44,662 nucleotides of DNA from Oceanospirillaceae bacterium (GCA_013215505.1 JABSQZ010000030.1:1-44662); one strand, 5' to 3'. Counted from the stretch's first letter, positions 8,710-18,703 are shown. Notes: generated from the letters alone by a model not told the origin. Translations and numbers: made by a program.

Positions 8710-9492
8710 TTAATATAATTCTGCCACTTTAAAGTCTTTGCCAATTAATACTTGAATAATGCCGGCCTTATATAGTTTTCGGTATGCCGCATTAAATTGG
8801 TCGACAATTTTTTTGTCAGTAGAAACCTTCGAGAAGGCAATGAAATACGAAACAGTTTGATGATCAAAAGCGTAGCTAACGTTGCCAATCCCTAATGATC
8901 TAATTAGGAATGTACCAATATCTTTATTTAGATAAACAGCATCTACTCTGCCCCGAGATAGTTTTTTTAACCCGGCTTCCTGGTCAAAACTCATATCGAT
9001 ATCTAAGTCTACGATTTCTTTTTTGATTAGTTCAAGGTTACGAGAGCTTTTTGACGGGCCATGGACAGAGATTGTATACCCTTGCAAACCTAAGATTGAA
9101 CTTGGCTGGCGCACATCATTATTTCTAATAAAAAAGCCATAACCCGTTTCAATAATGGGAGGCGAATAATATAGCCAGGCAGTGCGTTCTTCACTCCAAG
9201 CCAATGTTGCAACACCATTGACTTTCTTCTGCTTAAACATGCTACCCATTCTCACCATTTGTTTTGCTCTATTCCAGCTCTCAACATAATCAATACTGCA
9301 TGATATTTGCATTTCATCACAAACTTTCTGAATGATTCTGATGAAAGGGCCGCGCATTCCTTGTTCTGTCTTGTATTGGAACGGGGCTGAATTCGGAGTC
9401 ACGAAATTTAGTTCTGCACTATAAAGGGTGTTACTGGATAGCGAAAAAAAGAGCATTGGGAGCAAATTCCAGAGAACTGATGTTTTTCTCAT
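8710..9492 (-). CDS. Periplasmic solute-binding protein, family 3 (SBP_bac_3)
   Basis: This is a 260-residue secreted binding protein. From ATG 9492 (GGGG about 8 nt upstream) it has a clear signal peptide: basic MRKTS, a hydrophobic core and likely cleavage after YSA at residue 26. The mature protein has family-3 features: FVTPNSAPFQYKTEQGMRGP at its start, AKQMVRMGSMFK, TLAWSEERTAWLYYSPPI and LSRGRVDAVYLNKD. No permease or ATPase gene is adjacent, so it is an orphan. Such proteins either feed a remote ABC transporter or act as sensors; the chemoreceptor gene lies upstream on the same strand, but a 475-nt gap argues against a tight operon. Ligand unknown. Confidence 0.85.
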   Translation of the reverse strand: MRKTSVLWNLLPMLFFSLSSNTLYSAELNFVTPNSAPFQYKTEQGMRGPFIRIIQKVCDEMQISCSIDYVESWNRAKQMVRMGSMFKQKKVNGVATLAWSEERTAWLYYSPPIIETGYGFFIRNNDVRQPSSILGLQGYTISVHGPSKSSRNLELIKKEIVDLDIDMSFDQEAGLKKLSRGRVDAVYLNKDIGTFLIRSLGIGNVSYAFDHQTVSYFIAFSKVSTDKKIVDQFNAAYRKLYKAGIIQVLIGKDFKVAELY

Positions 9493-9525
9493 AGTGTTTC
9501 CCCATAAGGTAAACGAATAAGTCAT

Positions 9526-9905
9526 TAAAGGTAATATGATATAGGAGATGAGATTTAGCAGAATAGGAATTAAGCTGGTTCCTTACCGGAATTGGTTATT
9601 TTAAAAAACCGAGAAATAGCCTTATGAATATCGGCTTGAAAATGTCAGAGGCAGAAGGGCTAGTGAAATAAGGTTGCGTAGGAATCTACTTTTTCATGTC
9701 AGAAAATTAATTATGTGATGGTTTAATCAGCGGCTCCATTTGCAGTAAAGGCCGCTTTTTGCCGTCCCTTGCCTCATGCACACCAGCGGAAAATAGCTTG
9801 TAATAGGCCGAACACTAGTAGTGTTGATGTAAAAACAGACTGGGTTGTAAACCCGACCCAGCCTATACAAGTTTTAGAAAATATAGCCAATGCACTGCTT
9901 CTAAC
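9526..9905. other. Non-coding gap with several hairpins
   Basis: No convincing gene is present. The region holds a terminator-like stem at 9729-9760 and a set of small hairpins at 9811-9861, two of which are mutually exclusive (GGGTT/AACCC at 9842-9854 versus CTGGGT/ACCCAG at 9840-9861). A plus-strand small RNA ending at about 9760 is possible but unsupported by a promoter I can identify. Confidence 0.4.
9729..9760 (+). terminator. Putative intrinsic terminator (plus strand)
   Basis: AGCGGC (9729-9734) pairs with GCCGCT (9751-9756) across a 16-nt loop and is followed by TTTTT. No annotated gene reads into it on the plus strand, so it either ends an unrecognised transcript or is fortuitous. 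Confidence 0.4.
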
Positions 9906-9961
9906 TTGCCACTTCCCACTTCCTACTCGCTACTCCCTATTCCCTATTCCCTATTCGCTAC
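9906..9961 (-). repeat. Degenerate heptamer array after the chemoreceptor gene
   Basis: Read on the minus (gene-sense) strand, eight heptamers follow the stop codon: GTAGCGA, three ATAGGGA, GTAGCGA, GTAGGAA, GTGGGAA and GTGGCAA. The phase is constant and the units are variants of GTTGGAA, the unit of the perfect array at 7937. The array begins 6 nt after the TGA (9968-9970). Confidence 0.9.
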
Positions 9962-9967
9962 TTTTTA

Positions 9968-11506
9968 TCAACTCTTATACTTAACCACAGACTGGTTCAT
10001 GGCAGTCGCAAAATCTAAAAGTTTGGCACTTGAGTTAACGTTTTTACCGGCGTTACTGGCAGTAATTTCCGATATATCGCGGATGCTGCTGACATTGTCT
10101 TTGACTTCGATAGTCATCTGCGTCTGCTGGTCGACAGCAGTGGCTATCTGAGTGCTCATGTCTGCGATGGCGGTAATATCTTCAGAGATCTGTTGCAGTA
10201 TTTTACCGGCTTTGTTCACTTGATCAGTACTGTCTTGCCCCTGCAGATGGCAATCTTCTATCAGGGTTACTATTTCCGACGTTCGCTGCTGCAGGATATT
10301 AATGATGCCGCTTATTTCCTCGGTTGATTCCTGGGTACGCTTCGCCAGGTTTCTAACCTCATCGGCAACAACAGCGAAACCACGACCGTGCTCACCGGCG
10401 CGGGCTGCCTCTATGGAAGCATTCAGGGCCAGTAAGTTAGTTTGATCGGCAATCCCTTTAATGACATCTAACACCTTATCTATGGCCTTGCTCTCTTCCA
10501 CTAAGACGGTCGCTGAGCGACTGGACTCAGTGAGTTTTCCAGCTAAAATGGCAATTTTTTGCGTAGTTTCATCGACACTCATCTGACCTTCTAGGGCGTT
10601 GGAAGTCGCCTGTTGTGCCAATTGTGAGGCGGATTCTGTGTTCTTGGAAATATCGCCGATAGTCTCTTCCATCTGTTGAGTCGCCGCGGCAACCTGATCG
10701 GCAGTGTGCAACTGTTGCTGCATCCCCTGCTGATTATTAGTGGCCTGAGTTGTCATGTTGTTAGCAGATAAGGTTAAGTTCGAGGTTATCGAATTTACCT
10801 CATTAATAATATGCTGGAAATTATCTAGCATATTATTGAAGTATTCTCCCAGCTGAGCCATCTCATCATTGCCCCGATAGTCAATCCGCTGAGTTAAATC
10901 GTGGCTATCAGAGATACTCATAACTCTGGCATTAAGGGACCTGATCGGTTTGAAAATACTCCTATTAAGGGCAATGCAGACCAGCAATACAATCAGCGTG
11001 ACAATCGCCATTATAACTAAACTAAGATTCTGGATTTCACTCTGTTGCAATCCCACAAACCCCTGGAATTCTTTTACTGTGACTGTCAGTGTCTGTTGCA
11101 CTTTGCCCGCTGCAATAGGTAAATCCTGCTGGAAACCTAATTCTGACGGAGCTGCATACAGTTGCTGAAAAATTTCGGAAGATCTGGCAACGACTTGATT
11201 TAATTCATTTAAACCACGCTGATCAAAGTCTCGATCGACATACAACAACCTCAAATCGTCCACTGACGCATTAACGCTGCTCAAGGTTGCGTTGAAATCC
11301 GTAGTGCTAATGGCTTGTTGGCCAGCGGCTAAATTGCGTTGCAAATCTAATAGTTGGGCAATATTGCTCCCTAACTGGGCAACTGTCTGCTGTTTAATTT
11401 GCAGCTGTTGTAACTGTGCAGATTGATTCAGAAACACAAAAAGTAATGACGCAAAACCCAATGCCACTGTTACTGTGCCTGCTATTAGCTTATGTTTAAT
11501 AAACAT
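9968..11506 (-). CDS. Methyl-accepting chemotaxis protein
   Basis: This is a transmembrane chemoreceptor of 512 residues that signals to CheA/CheW. Helix 1 is about residues 7-27, a helical periplasmic sensing domain covers 28-160 (four-helix-bundle size) and helix 2 is 161-181. A HAMP domain (182-236) is followed by the cytoplasmic signalling domain. The conserved hairpin tip is clear at 352-376 ([19 protein letters not shown], then [18 protein letters not shown]). No C-terminal NWETF-type tether is present. The gene is alone; the periplasmic binding protein gene downstream (8710-9492) might supply a ligand-bound partner, but this is only inferred from position. Confidence 0.93.
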   Translation of the reverse strand: MFIKHKLIAGTVTVALGFASLLFVFLNQSAQLQQLQIKQQTVAQLGSNIAQLLDLQRNLAAGQQAISTTDFNATLSSVNASVDDLRLLYVDRDFDQRGLNELNQVVARSSEIFQQLYAAPSELGFQQDLPIAAGKVQQTLTVTVKEFQGFVGLQQSEIQNLSLVIMAIVTLIVLLVCIALNRSIFKPIRSLNARVMSISDSHDLTQRIDYRGNDEMAQLGEYFNNMLDNFQHIINEVNSITSNLTLSANNMTTQATNNQQGMQQQLHTADQVAAATQQMEETIGDISKNTESASQLAQQATSNALEGQMSVDETTQKIAILAGKLTESSRSATVLVEESKAIDKVLDVIKGIADQTNLLALNASIEAARAGEHGRGFAVVADEVRNLAKRTQESTEEISGIINILQQRTSEIVTLIEDCHLQGQDSTDQVNKAGKILQQISEDITAIADMSTQIATAVDQQTQMTIEVKDNVSSIRDISEITASNAGKNVNSSAKLLDFATAMNQSVVKYKS

Positions 11507-11644
11507 CTAAATCCCCTTATTATTAACGCTCAGCCGAGCTAGCTCTGTATTTGTGATCACACATTATAGGGATTACTCTAGCAATGTGCATGATTTAAGT
11601 ACCATATTTTCAGATAGCAGGCTTACAGAAAATTTTTACAGCCC

Positions 11645-11677
11645 AAAAAGGCTCAGACTTAAATAACAGTCTGAGCC
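11645..11677 (-). terminator. Intrinsic terminator after lysO
   Basis: GGCTCAGACT (11650-11659) and AGTCTGAGCC (11668-11677) form a perfect 10-bp stem with an 8-nt loop. On the minus strand the stem is followed by TTTTT (11649-11645). It lies 46 nt after the lysO stop codon and ends the cysS-lysO transcript. Confidence 0.9.
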
Positions 11678-11723
11678 CTTAGCTGTCGAGCTCAGCTCCA
11701 AGGTGTGCTTATTGCCAAATATC

Positions 11724-12647
11724 CTAAGAAAAAGATAAAAATAGCGGAATCAAGACCGGCACTAACAGACTCAAGACAAAGCCACTGGCGATAGCGGTAG
11801 GGATAATACCGGCGCCGTGAAACTTACCCAACATAGGCAAGGTGAAATCCATGGCGGTGGCACCCGACACGCCGACTGTACAGTGGCTTCCCAGACGGCT
11901 GAGTACCGGGATCATCATCAGCGCAACAACCTCCCTGGCAATATCTAGTAAAAACGCGGTGGTTCCCAACACCGGGTTACCCAGATCGGTGATCAGTATG
12001 CCCGACAAGCTATACCAACCGAACCCTGAAGCCACTGCCAGCGCTGAAAAAATTGGCATATTTAACAGCCATCCGGCAAAGGCAGCGGCAGCTAAGGTGC
12101 TGACTAATACCACCGCGCTGATAATTAAACCTTGGGTATTTAGGAATAGAGAGCGCAACCGATAATTTGCCTGGTGTAACTGCCGGCCGATCATAAACAG
12201 TAACAAGTACAACAGCCAGGCAACTGATTCTTCAGCAGCACTAAAATAACCTTCAGAGAAGTAACCTGCCAGGGCGCCGCCCAGCACCCAGACAACCGTT
12301 AGAATCGAGTCAGAGAACACTGACCAACTCATTGGCAGTTTGGCCTTACCTACCGCTACTTGTTTGTTTTTCTCGGTCAGACCGAGATAGCGACTACTGA
12401 GCGTTAAAGCACTAACATTCGCCAGCATGATCAAACTGAACAGGACAATTGCCATCACTCCAGATGTGTAGAGTTTGTCTGCCAACTGTTCTAAAGCACC
12501 AATACCGTAGCCGATTAGCCCCAACATGATATAGGTCAACCATTTCAGACTACTGTCAATAATCCGCGGGGTTAACAGCTTTAAATCCCAGTAAAATCCT
12601 AACAACAAAGCGAATATTAAAGGTACTAAGGTATACAAAATAGTCAT
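11724..12647 (-). CDS. lysO: LysO-type lysine exporter (DUF340)
   Basis: This is an inner-membrane protein of 307 residues of the LysO (YbjE) family, which exports L-lysine and related analogues. About eight hydrophobic helices are visible. Family segments include LGLIGYGIGALEQL, SGFGWYSLSGILITD in the middle, DIAREVVALMMIPVL, and the GSHCTVGVSGATAMDFTLP block near the C-terminus. It starts 43 nt after cysS on the same strand and probably shares its transcript, ending at the terminator 11645-11677. In E. coli lysO responds to ArgR; I see no clear ARG box here. Confidence 0.88.
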   Translation of the reverse strand: MTILYTLVPLIFALLLGFYWDLKLLTPRIIDSSLKWLTYIMLGLIGYGIGALEQLADKLYTSGVMAIVLFSLIMLANVSALTLSSRYLGLTEKNKQVAVGKAKLPMSWSVFSDSILTVVWVLGGALAGYFSEGYFSAAEESVAWLLYLLLFMIGRQLHQANYRLRSLFLNTQGLIISAVVLVSTLAAAAFAGWLLNMPIFSALAVASGFGWYSLSGILITDLGNPVLGTTAFLLDIAREVVALMMIPVLSRLGSHCTVGVSGATAMDFTLPMLGKFHGAGIIPTAIASGFVLSLLVPVLIPLFLSFS

Positions 12648-12690
12648 TTCTTATCTCTACAAATGTTTACATACTACAAAAGTTATTAAT

Positions 12691-14070
12691 TCAGATCTTA
12701 GTTAAGGTAAACCCTTGTGAGCCATCTTCCACAGTAAACCCCAAGCTGAGAATCTGCGCCCGTAACTCATCACTTTGCTGCCAGTGTTTCGCAGTTCTGG
12801 CCTGTTGACGTTGTTCTGCTAAATCCAGCACAGCCTGAGGTACAGTCTCTAGGTCTTGCTGTCTATCCAGCGACAGTGCCAGGACTTGATCAAAATATAA
12901 AATAGTGGCTTTTTTATCGGCGTCAGACAACTCACTTTTAGTCACTGCCCAAAGTACCGCCAGTGCCTGAGGCATTTTTAAATCACTGTTGGTGTAGCGC
13001 ATAAACTGTTGCTGAAACTCTACTGACAGTTCTCCACCATCCGGCCACTGACTGAGCATTTTTGTCAGACGCTTCAGGGCCGTTGCCGCACTGTCCAGCG
13101 CTTTTATACTAAACTGCAGATGGCTGCGGTAGTGGCTAGTTAATACTAGGTACCTAAACGCCAGTGGATCATAGCCTTTGTCAATCAGTTCAGCTAACAA
13201 CAACGATTTTCCAGATTTTGATAACTTTTCCTTTGCTAATTGTAAGAAGTATCCATGCATCCAAAAGTTTGCTGGCTGATGATCGTGCCGACCTTCGCAC
13301 TGAGCAATTTCATTGGAGTGATGGACCGGAATATGATCCTCACCACCGACATGAATATCAAATTTATTGCCCAGATACTTTTCAGACATAGCTGAACATT
13401 CAATGTGCCAGCCGGGAAAGCCTTCACCCCATGGACTAGTCCACTGCATTTGCCGCTGTCCATCGCCACTAAATTTCCACAGTGCAAAATCAGTGACCCG
13501 CTTCTTCTCACCTATATCAACCCTGGCACCAGCTTGTAAGCCATCAATATCCAGCTTTGCCAATTTTCCATAGCTGGGTAATTTCGCTGTATCAAAATAG
13601 ATCCCGTCACTGGTCTGATAGGTGTAACCGCGCTGCTGTAGGATTTCAACGTATTCTATCTGCTCGGCGATATGCTCAGTTGCACGACAGATAGTCGTTG
13701 GTCGCTTTATGCTTAAGTGATCCAGATCATCAAAGAAAGCACGCTCAAAAAATTTGGCAATTTCCCAGGCCGATTTTCCCTGCTTGCGTGCGCCTTTCTC
13801 CATTTTGTCCTCGCCGCTATCAGCATCTGAAGTCAAATGTCCGACATCGGTAATGTTCATTACATGGTTTAACTGGTAGCCGTTTATCTCTAATACACGA
13901 CGCAAAACATCGACAAATAAATAGCTGCGTAGATTGCCAAGGTGCGCATAGTCGTACACGGTAGGACCACAGGCATACAGCGACACCGACTCTTTAGATA
14001 ACGGTATAAATTTATGTATCGCTCGCCGATAAGTGTCGTAGAGTTGTACCTCTAATAGTTCGGTCTTCAT
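12691..14070 (-). CDS. cysS: Cysteinyl-tRNA synthetase
   Basis: CysS is the class I aminoacyl-tRNA synthetase that charges tRNA-Cys. At 459 residues it is full length. The N-terminal HIGH-equivalent is HLGN (43-46), preceded by the zinc-ligand Cys34 in [11 protein letters not shown]. Further zinc ligands are visible in [10 protein letters not shown] and [16 protein letters not shown]. The KMSKS-equivalent is KLSKSGKS. The C-terminal anticodon-binding region is present ([19 protein letters not shown]). It is probably the first gene of a cysS-lysO transcript. Nothing is missing. Confidence 0.97.
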   Translation of the reverse strand: MKTELLEVQLYDTYRRAIHKFIPLSKESVSLYACGPTVYDYAHLGNLRSYLFVDVLRRVLEINGYQLNHVMNITDVGHLTSDADSGEDKMEKGARKQGKSAWEIAKFFERAFFDDLDHLSIKRPTTICRATEHIAEQIEYVEILQQRGYTYQTSDGIYFDTAKLPSYGKLAKLDIDGLQAGARVDIGEKKRVTDFALWKFSGDGQRQMQWTSPWGEGFPGWHIECSAMSEKYLGNKFDIHVGGEDHIPVHHSNEIAQCEGRHDHQPANFWMHGYFLQLAKEKLSKSGKSLLLAELIDKGYDPLAFRYLVLTSHYRSHLQFSIKALDSAATALKRLTKMLSQWPDGGELSVEFQQQFMRYTNSDLKMPQALAVLWAVTKSELSDADKKATILYFDQVLALSLDRQQDLETVPQAVLDLAEQRQQARTAKHWQQSDELRAQILSLGFTVEDGSQGFTLTKI

Positions 14071-14395
14071 CTTTAATCTCTTTTGTTTTAAGCTGGACCT
14101 TTAGTCATTAACTAAGCTGTCCATTACTGCTATAGCTTTAAGTAGTCACAATACAGGCACAAAAAAAGGGCCGGTAACGTTAATTAGCGGCCCCTGATAT
14201 CTCTATATTTTTTACCCAGGATGACTCGACCGCAATGGCGTACAACAGCATTTACAGCAGCTGTTGAAAGCTATCTGTTGTTTGTTAACGCTGCTTGCTA
14301 TTAATTTGTTCACTGTGTCAGTCTTTCCATCAATGTTATCGGGCAATTTACCCAGTATTAGTGTCTGTAAAATACCGGACATAATTGCTTATTTT
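14071..14395. other. Gap between cysS and the broken chemoreceptor gene
   Basis: Apart from the terminator at 14161-14193, this region shows no gene. A 70-codon plus-strand frame at 14264 has no ribosome-binding site and no recognised motifs and is not called. Confidence 0.5.
14161..14193 (-). terminator. Intrinsic terminator (minus strand)
   Basis: GGGCCG (14168-14173) pairs with CGGCCC (14188-14193) around a 14-nt loop, and on the minus strand the stem is followed by seven T residues (14167-14161). It would end transcription coming from the chemoreceptor pseudogene before cysS. Confidence 0.75.
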
Positions 14396-16380
14396 CTAGA
14401 TCCGATATCCAGCCACCCGATTATTCAAAATTTCACAGGCCGCTGTCAAGTTATTCGTCTGTTGTTTTGCTTTTAGCGCTCTGCTTGCTGCACTGTGTAA
14501 CTGAGACTGGACATTGACGATGCTCAGTTTGACTTCGTCAACCGAACCCGACTGCAGCTGGGTACGCTCTGATATCTGCTGGTTGTTATGTTTGATTCTT
14601 TCAATAACAGTTTCCGCCGCTTGTAGCTGCCCCACTACTTGCTGAGTTCGCAACACCGAATCTTCAGCGGTCTGTTTTTGTTGCAGCATCGAACGGTTGA
14701 CTTCCCCAGCGGAGCTCTGCAGTGCCAGGAGTATCTTTTAATTTCAGAGGTTGAATCCCCGGTGCGCTGCGCCAGTAACCTCACTTCATTGGCAACCACC
14801 GCAAAACCTCTGCCACTCTCCCCAGCTCGCGCCGCTTCAATGGCTGCGTTAAGTGCCAGCAAATTAGTTTGCTCGGCAATAGAACCAATGGTTTCTAAAA
14901 CCGCTTCAATATCGCATGTGTCTTGATTCAACTGCGAAATAACAACCTCTCCAGCACAAATATGGCTCGACAACTGCTTTATGTTGTACTGTAAATCAGA
15001 CATTAGCAAGACACTTTGATTGATTGCTGTGCACCCGGACTTTACCGAACCCATCGCCTGAGCTACATCTTCATCCACCCGGGCAAAAGAAGCCATTAAC
15101 TGATACACAGCATCCACCACTTGATCCGTTTGCAATTTTTGTTCAATAGTCCCCTGATGAATCTGCTCAGTGCCCTGACTGATATTGATAGTCGCCTGCT
15201 CTACTTTAGAGCTCTGCGAGCGGATTTCTGCCACTAGCTCAACTAAAAACAACCTAAGCTGTTCTGCACTGGATGCCAGATATTGCAACTCCTGAAAACG
15301 CACCTCTCGCTGTAATTTTTTTGAGAAGTCACCCGTGCCAAGTTTGGCCAGGTATTGTGCAACCGCTGTAATGGCTGTCATGCTGGCTCTTTGGGTCAAC
15401 AGTGTTGCTATACCGGTAGCCAAGAGCAACGACAGTAGCAGCAGTAAGGCGCTATAGACTTTATTTTCAATCGACACCCTGCCCTGCTCAATATATTTTT
15501 CACTGCCGGCAACAGATTTCACTAGCTTGTCAATCATGCTGGATACTTCAGCTCTTGCCTCTAACGATAAATTTAGCAGCGTTGCACTGTGCGCTATCTC
15601 AGCCAGGTATCTATTCGCCAGTGCGTTTAATTCATTGATCGGTTCGGCGCCGGCATCGACAAACAGCTCGGCAGCATCTCTGGCCTGAGGAGTTTCATCC
15701 AACCCCATCATCGCGGCAAAATCATCGTCTTCAGCCTCTGCGGCCAGGCCTAATAGGGGGAGTTGCTGTAGCTGTTGAGCGTACTTTAATATCTGCCTGC
15801 TCTGTTGCTCAATACTCTCTCTTAGCAACGTGGAGTAAGTGCGAAAATACTTATCACGCAATAACATTCTCTCGCTGATATCATGACCAATTTTTAGATT
15901 AAGCTGCTGCAGCTCTGCAGCTACTTCCCGGTTTTTCCCAATGGTTGCAGCAGCTATATATTCATTGATACTTTCAATCGCCGCCAGTGACTCACGTTCG
16001 TTCTGTATCACCAAGCCCTGGATGTCTCCGGCAAGTTTGCCCGCCGCTAACAGCTTCTGCTGCATACCTTGCTGTAGTTGCTCTAGTGCCGGCAATACCT
16101 CTCGCTGCACAATTTTCGGCAGTTCAGACAGTGATTGCGGCACTTGATGATCTATATAATCCCGGGCGGCTGCAAAATCTGCCAAATTGCCTGTTCTTAG
16201 ATAGTTTTCAATCAGCCCTCTGCTGGTCACGGAAATGTTTTCAACTAAACTAAAGTACTGCCGATTCATCTGAAAAGGCAGCTTTAATTGCTCCAGCCCC
16301 CAGTAGACACTGGACCCCATGCCAATAATAGCGGTTAATAGCAGTACAGAAGTGATACGGTTGAGAACAATTAATCGCAT
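14396..16380 (-). pseudogene. Methyl-accepting chemotaxis protein, broken by one frameshift
   Basis: The first frame runs from 16380 with helix 1 at about residues 6-28, a large helical periplasmic domain of about 275 residues, helix 2 at about 308-333, a HAMP-like region and the hairpin tip ([18 protein letters not shown], then [18 protein letters not shown]). Right after TSEIK the frame is lost at an A4 run (plus-strand TTTT, 14736-14739). Adding one base restores the family continuation [19 protein letters not shown], which runs open to 14396. The joined product would be about 661 residues, a normal receptor size. Either a single-base deletion in a homopolymer inactivated the gene recently, or it is a sequencing error. 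Both halves are otherwise undamaged. Confidence 0.85.
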
Positions 16381-16682
16381 AATGGCAACTCTAAGTGATG
16401 GAACATTGAGGCTGGTCCAATATATTCTCGCCTATCAGCGATTATCAGACTTAAGCCAGCTGCTCCTAAGAAATTTGCCATCAGATTAATACAGTTTTAT
16501 GAAACTTTAATGACAGCAAACTTCCTCTGCCGATACCGTTTTTCCAGCAATTATGATGTGCTTATCAAGTGAATTAAGACTCTAGCCCTTTTATCAAAAT
16601 TTTAAACTGACACCGCTGTCTTCAGCAATATAACTAGCGTATGCTTGCCGCTGTTTTATCTCTCATTTTTAGGAAGTACATT
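16381..16682. other. Upstream region of the LysE-type gene
   Basis: This stretch separates the divergent chemoreceptor pseudogene and LysE-type exporter. It is AT-rich, holds no open frame of note, and includes a candidate promoter for the exporter at 16607-16634. Confidence 0.5.
16607..16634 (+). promoter_or_regulatory. Candidate sigma-70 promoter for the LysE-type gene
   Basis: CTGACA (-35-like, 16607-16612) and TATAAC (-10-like, 16629-16634) are 16 nt apart and would start transcription about 40 nt before the ATG at 16683. Five of six bases match the consensus in each box. There is no experimental support. Confidence 0.45.
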
Positions 16683-17297
16683 ATGACTTTTGTCGCTTGG
16701 CTGTCACTACTGGCTATCTGTTGTTTAGGCGCTATGTCGCCGGGTCCGAGCTTAGCGGTGGTACTCAAACAAACCGCTGACAACGGTCGTCTACACGCTT
16801 TGGCTGCCAGCTGGTTTCACGCTTTAGGGGTGGGTATTTGGGCCTTTGCCAGTATCTTTGGCTTGGCTATAGTGGTTGCCGAATCGCCAATGCTTTTTCA
16901 AGCTATTACTTGGGGCGGCGCCGGGTATTTAATCTACATTGGCGTTCAGGCGCTGCGAGCGGGAATGGCCAAAGATGACATGGCGCTGGCAAAAGCGGCT
17001 CCGATTTCAATTTGGCAGGCGGGGGTCGAAGGGGCAATGATCTCGTTACTGAACCCTAAACTGGCGATATTCTTTATTGCTATATTTTCTCAGTTCATCT
17101 CCGCGGATGCGATGCTTGCCGATCAACTTATCATGATAGCCACAGTAATAATTGTCGATGGTGGCTGGTATTCCATCGTCGTATTAATGTTGGCGAAAGG
17201 GCCGGTATTAAACTGGTTGCGACAAAAAAGTCAGTGGGTTAATCGCATTACTGGTGCAATCTTTATTGTCTTAGCGATCAGGGTTCTAACCTTTTAA
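16683..17297 (+). CDS. LysE/RhtB-family amino acid exporter
   Basis: This is a six-helix inner-membrane exporter of the LysE/ArgO/RhtB family, 204 residues. ATG 16683 is preceded by AGGAAG at good spacing; an upstream in-frame ATG at 16641 lacks this. Family signatures are the N-terminal AMSPGPSLAVVLKQTADNG, the WGGAGYLIYIGVQALRAG segment and LLNPKLAIFFIAIFSQF. The sequence does not distinguish lysine, threonine/homoserine or other amino acids as substrate. It converges with the yebC-type gene and shares a bidirectional stem-loop with it. Confidence 0.92.
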   Translation: MTFVAWLSLLAICCLGAMSPGPSLAVVLKQTADNGRLHALAASWFHALGVGIWAFASIFGLAIVVAESPMLFQAITWGGAGYLIYIGVQALRAGMAKDDMALAKAAPISIWQAGVEGAMISLLNPKLAIFFIAIFSQFISADAMLADQLIMIATVIIVDGGWYSIVVLMLAKGPVLNWLRQKSQWVNRITGAIFIVLAIRVLTF

Positions 17298-17321
17298 TCG
17301 CGGATAATAATAGTGCTTAAT

Positions 17322-17346
17322 ACGACAGAGAGGTGCTCTCTGTCGT
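17322..17346. terminator. Bidirectional stem-loop between convergent genes
   Basis: ACGACAGAGAG (17322-17332) and CTCTCTGTCGT (17336-17346) form a perfect 11-bp stem with a GTG loop. It lies between the stop codons of the LysE-type gene and the yebC-type gene. There is no strong T-run on either side, but position and stem strength favour termination in both directions. Confidence 0.75.
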
Positions 17347-17353
17347 TGCTCTA

Positions 17354-18076
17354 TTAATCGGCAATTTCAGCGTTGTGATAGATCTCTTGCACATCGTCAC
17401 AATCGTGCAACAATTCCATAAAGTGCTCAAACTTATCAACGTCCTCGCCACTGAGTTCGCTAATTGTCTGAGGGACAAACGTTATCTCTTCTGTTTCAAA
17501 CTCTAAATCGGGGAAGCTAACTTTAAGTGCGGATTTAGCTTTGAAATATTCTGTGTGCGGTGCCGAAACCGTGATCACCCCCGCATCGCTTTCAATGTCA
17601 GTGATATCAACATCTTCCATCATCATCGCTTCAAGAATCGCCTCTTCGTCATCGTGGGCAAATACAAACATCGCATTGTGATCAAACATATGGGCAACGG
17701 TGCCCTGACCGCCTAATTTGGAGTGCCCTTTGTTAAAGCAGATCCGTATATCACCAAAAGTACGGTTATTGTTGTCGGTTAAGCAGTCTACGATGACCAT
17801 GCAGCCACCGGGGCCAAAACCTTCGTAGCGCATCGGAGTATAGTTTTCCCCACCGCCACCTTTAGCCTTCTCGATGGCCTTATCGATAACATGTGCCGGG
17901 ACTTGATCTTTTTTTGCCTTGTCTATCACGCTACGTAAACTTGGATTAGCGTCTGGATCTGAGCTGCCATTTTTGGCATTGACAAAAATCTCTTTGGCAT
18001 ATTTTGCGTATAGTTTAGATTTTGCGCCTTGCGTCTTAGCCATTGTGGCTTTACGTTTCTCGAACTTTCTTCCCAT
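17354..18076 (-). CDS. YebC/PmpR-family protein, YeeN-type
   Basis: This is a 240-residue cytoplasmic member of the TACO1/YebC family, whose members act as DNA-binding regulators or as translation factors that relieve ribosome stalling at proline stretches. The N-terminus ([20 protein letters not shown]) and [15 protein letters not shown] follow the YeeN branch rather than classic YebC (AGHSKWANIKHRK type). Core motifs are present: [45 protein letters not shown], and a C-terminal [12 protein letters not shown]. It is monocistronic. A classic yebC would be expected beside ruvCAB, but that location (31120-31252) has none. Confidence 0.9.
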   Translation of the reverse strand: MGRKFEKRKATMAKTQGAKSKLYAKYAKEIFVNAKNGSSDPDANPSLRSVIDKAKKDQVPAHVIDKAIEKAKGGGGENYTPMRYEGFGPGGCMVIVDCLTDNNNRTFGDIRICFNKGHSKLGGQGTVAHMFDHNAMFVFAHDDEEAILEAMMMEDVDITDIESDAGVITVSAPHTEYFKAKSALKVSFPDLEFETEEITFVPQTISELSGEDVDKFEHFMELLHDCDDVQEIYHNAEIAD

Positions 18077-18441
18077 AACTTAATCTCTTCTTCAAGTCAG
18101 CATTGATAATTGACATTAGCACCTATGCTTAAATGCAGTCATTCTAAAGCCTCTGGGCAAAAAGCACTAGTCATCAGCACTGATTTATTTAGCTTGCAGT
18201 GCAAAGCCCCTGGACAGCAGATTAACTGTCCCGTCCTCAAAGAGTCGAATTACTTTAAACAAAGAGGCGTATCGTTAAAAAATTAACTATAGTAAATATG
18301 CTTATTGTCTAAGCTTTATTTATGGAACAAGATCCAAACAAGCTTACACAGCAATGTAAAGCCACTAAGCCACAGCAATAGAAGCATCAAGCTTAACAGC
18401 ATAAGTTAATATAATTTATTCCTCACTTAGGAGGGAAAAAT
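18077..18441. other. Divergent intergenic region
   Basis: This region separates the yebC-type gene and the small acidic-tailed gene at 18442, which point away from each other. It must contain promoters for both, but I see no box pair that stands out. No RNA gene, repeat or hidden coding frame was recognised. Confidence 0.45.
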
Positions 18442-18639
18442 ATGTCAGACAAAGTCAATAATGGCCATATCGCTGAAGAGAATGAAGAGGGCTTTATTTT
18501 CCCTGATGGGACCGTCGATAGTCATATCAGCTCAGAACAAGATAGAAGACGCAGCATGCGCCGCTATTTTGAGCGCAAACGTGAACAACAGGATTTGCTG
18601 AAAGAGTTAGAAGATGTATTTGATGACGACGATCAATAA
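18442..18639 (+). CDS. Small charged protein, PA3496-like
   Basis: This 65-residue protein has an ideal ribosome-binding site (AGGAGGG, 9 nt before the ATG), which makes it very likely real. The N-terminal half is acidic and polar. The C-terminal half is a basic/acidic helix (RRRSMRRYFERKREQQDLL, then KELEDVFDDDDQ) with no membrane segment or signal peptide. The pattern of an arginine-rich helix leading to an acidic tail resembles short gammaproteobacterial PA3496-type proteins, but that match is tentative and the function is unknown. It is probably cytoplasmic and monocistronic. Confidence 0.75.
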   Translation: MSDKVNNGHIAEENEEGFIFPDGTVDSHISSEQDRRRSMRRYFERKREQQDLLKELEDVFDDDDQ

Positions 18640-18703
18640 CCACTACACTGGCATGCTAATAACGACAGAAACACTTTATTGCAAGCTACAGATTGTAAAA
18701 TAA

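Noticed and set aside
9811-9861. Integron attC site
   Set aside because: Hairpins are present but the core sites (GTTRRRY and RYYYAAC) and an integrase are not.
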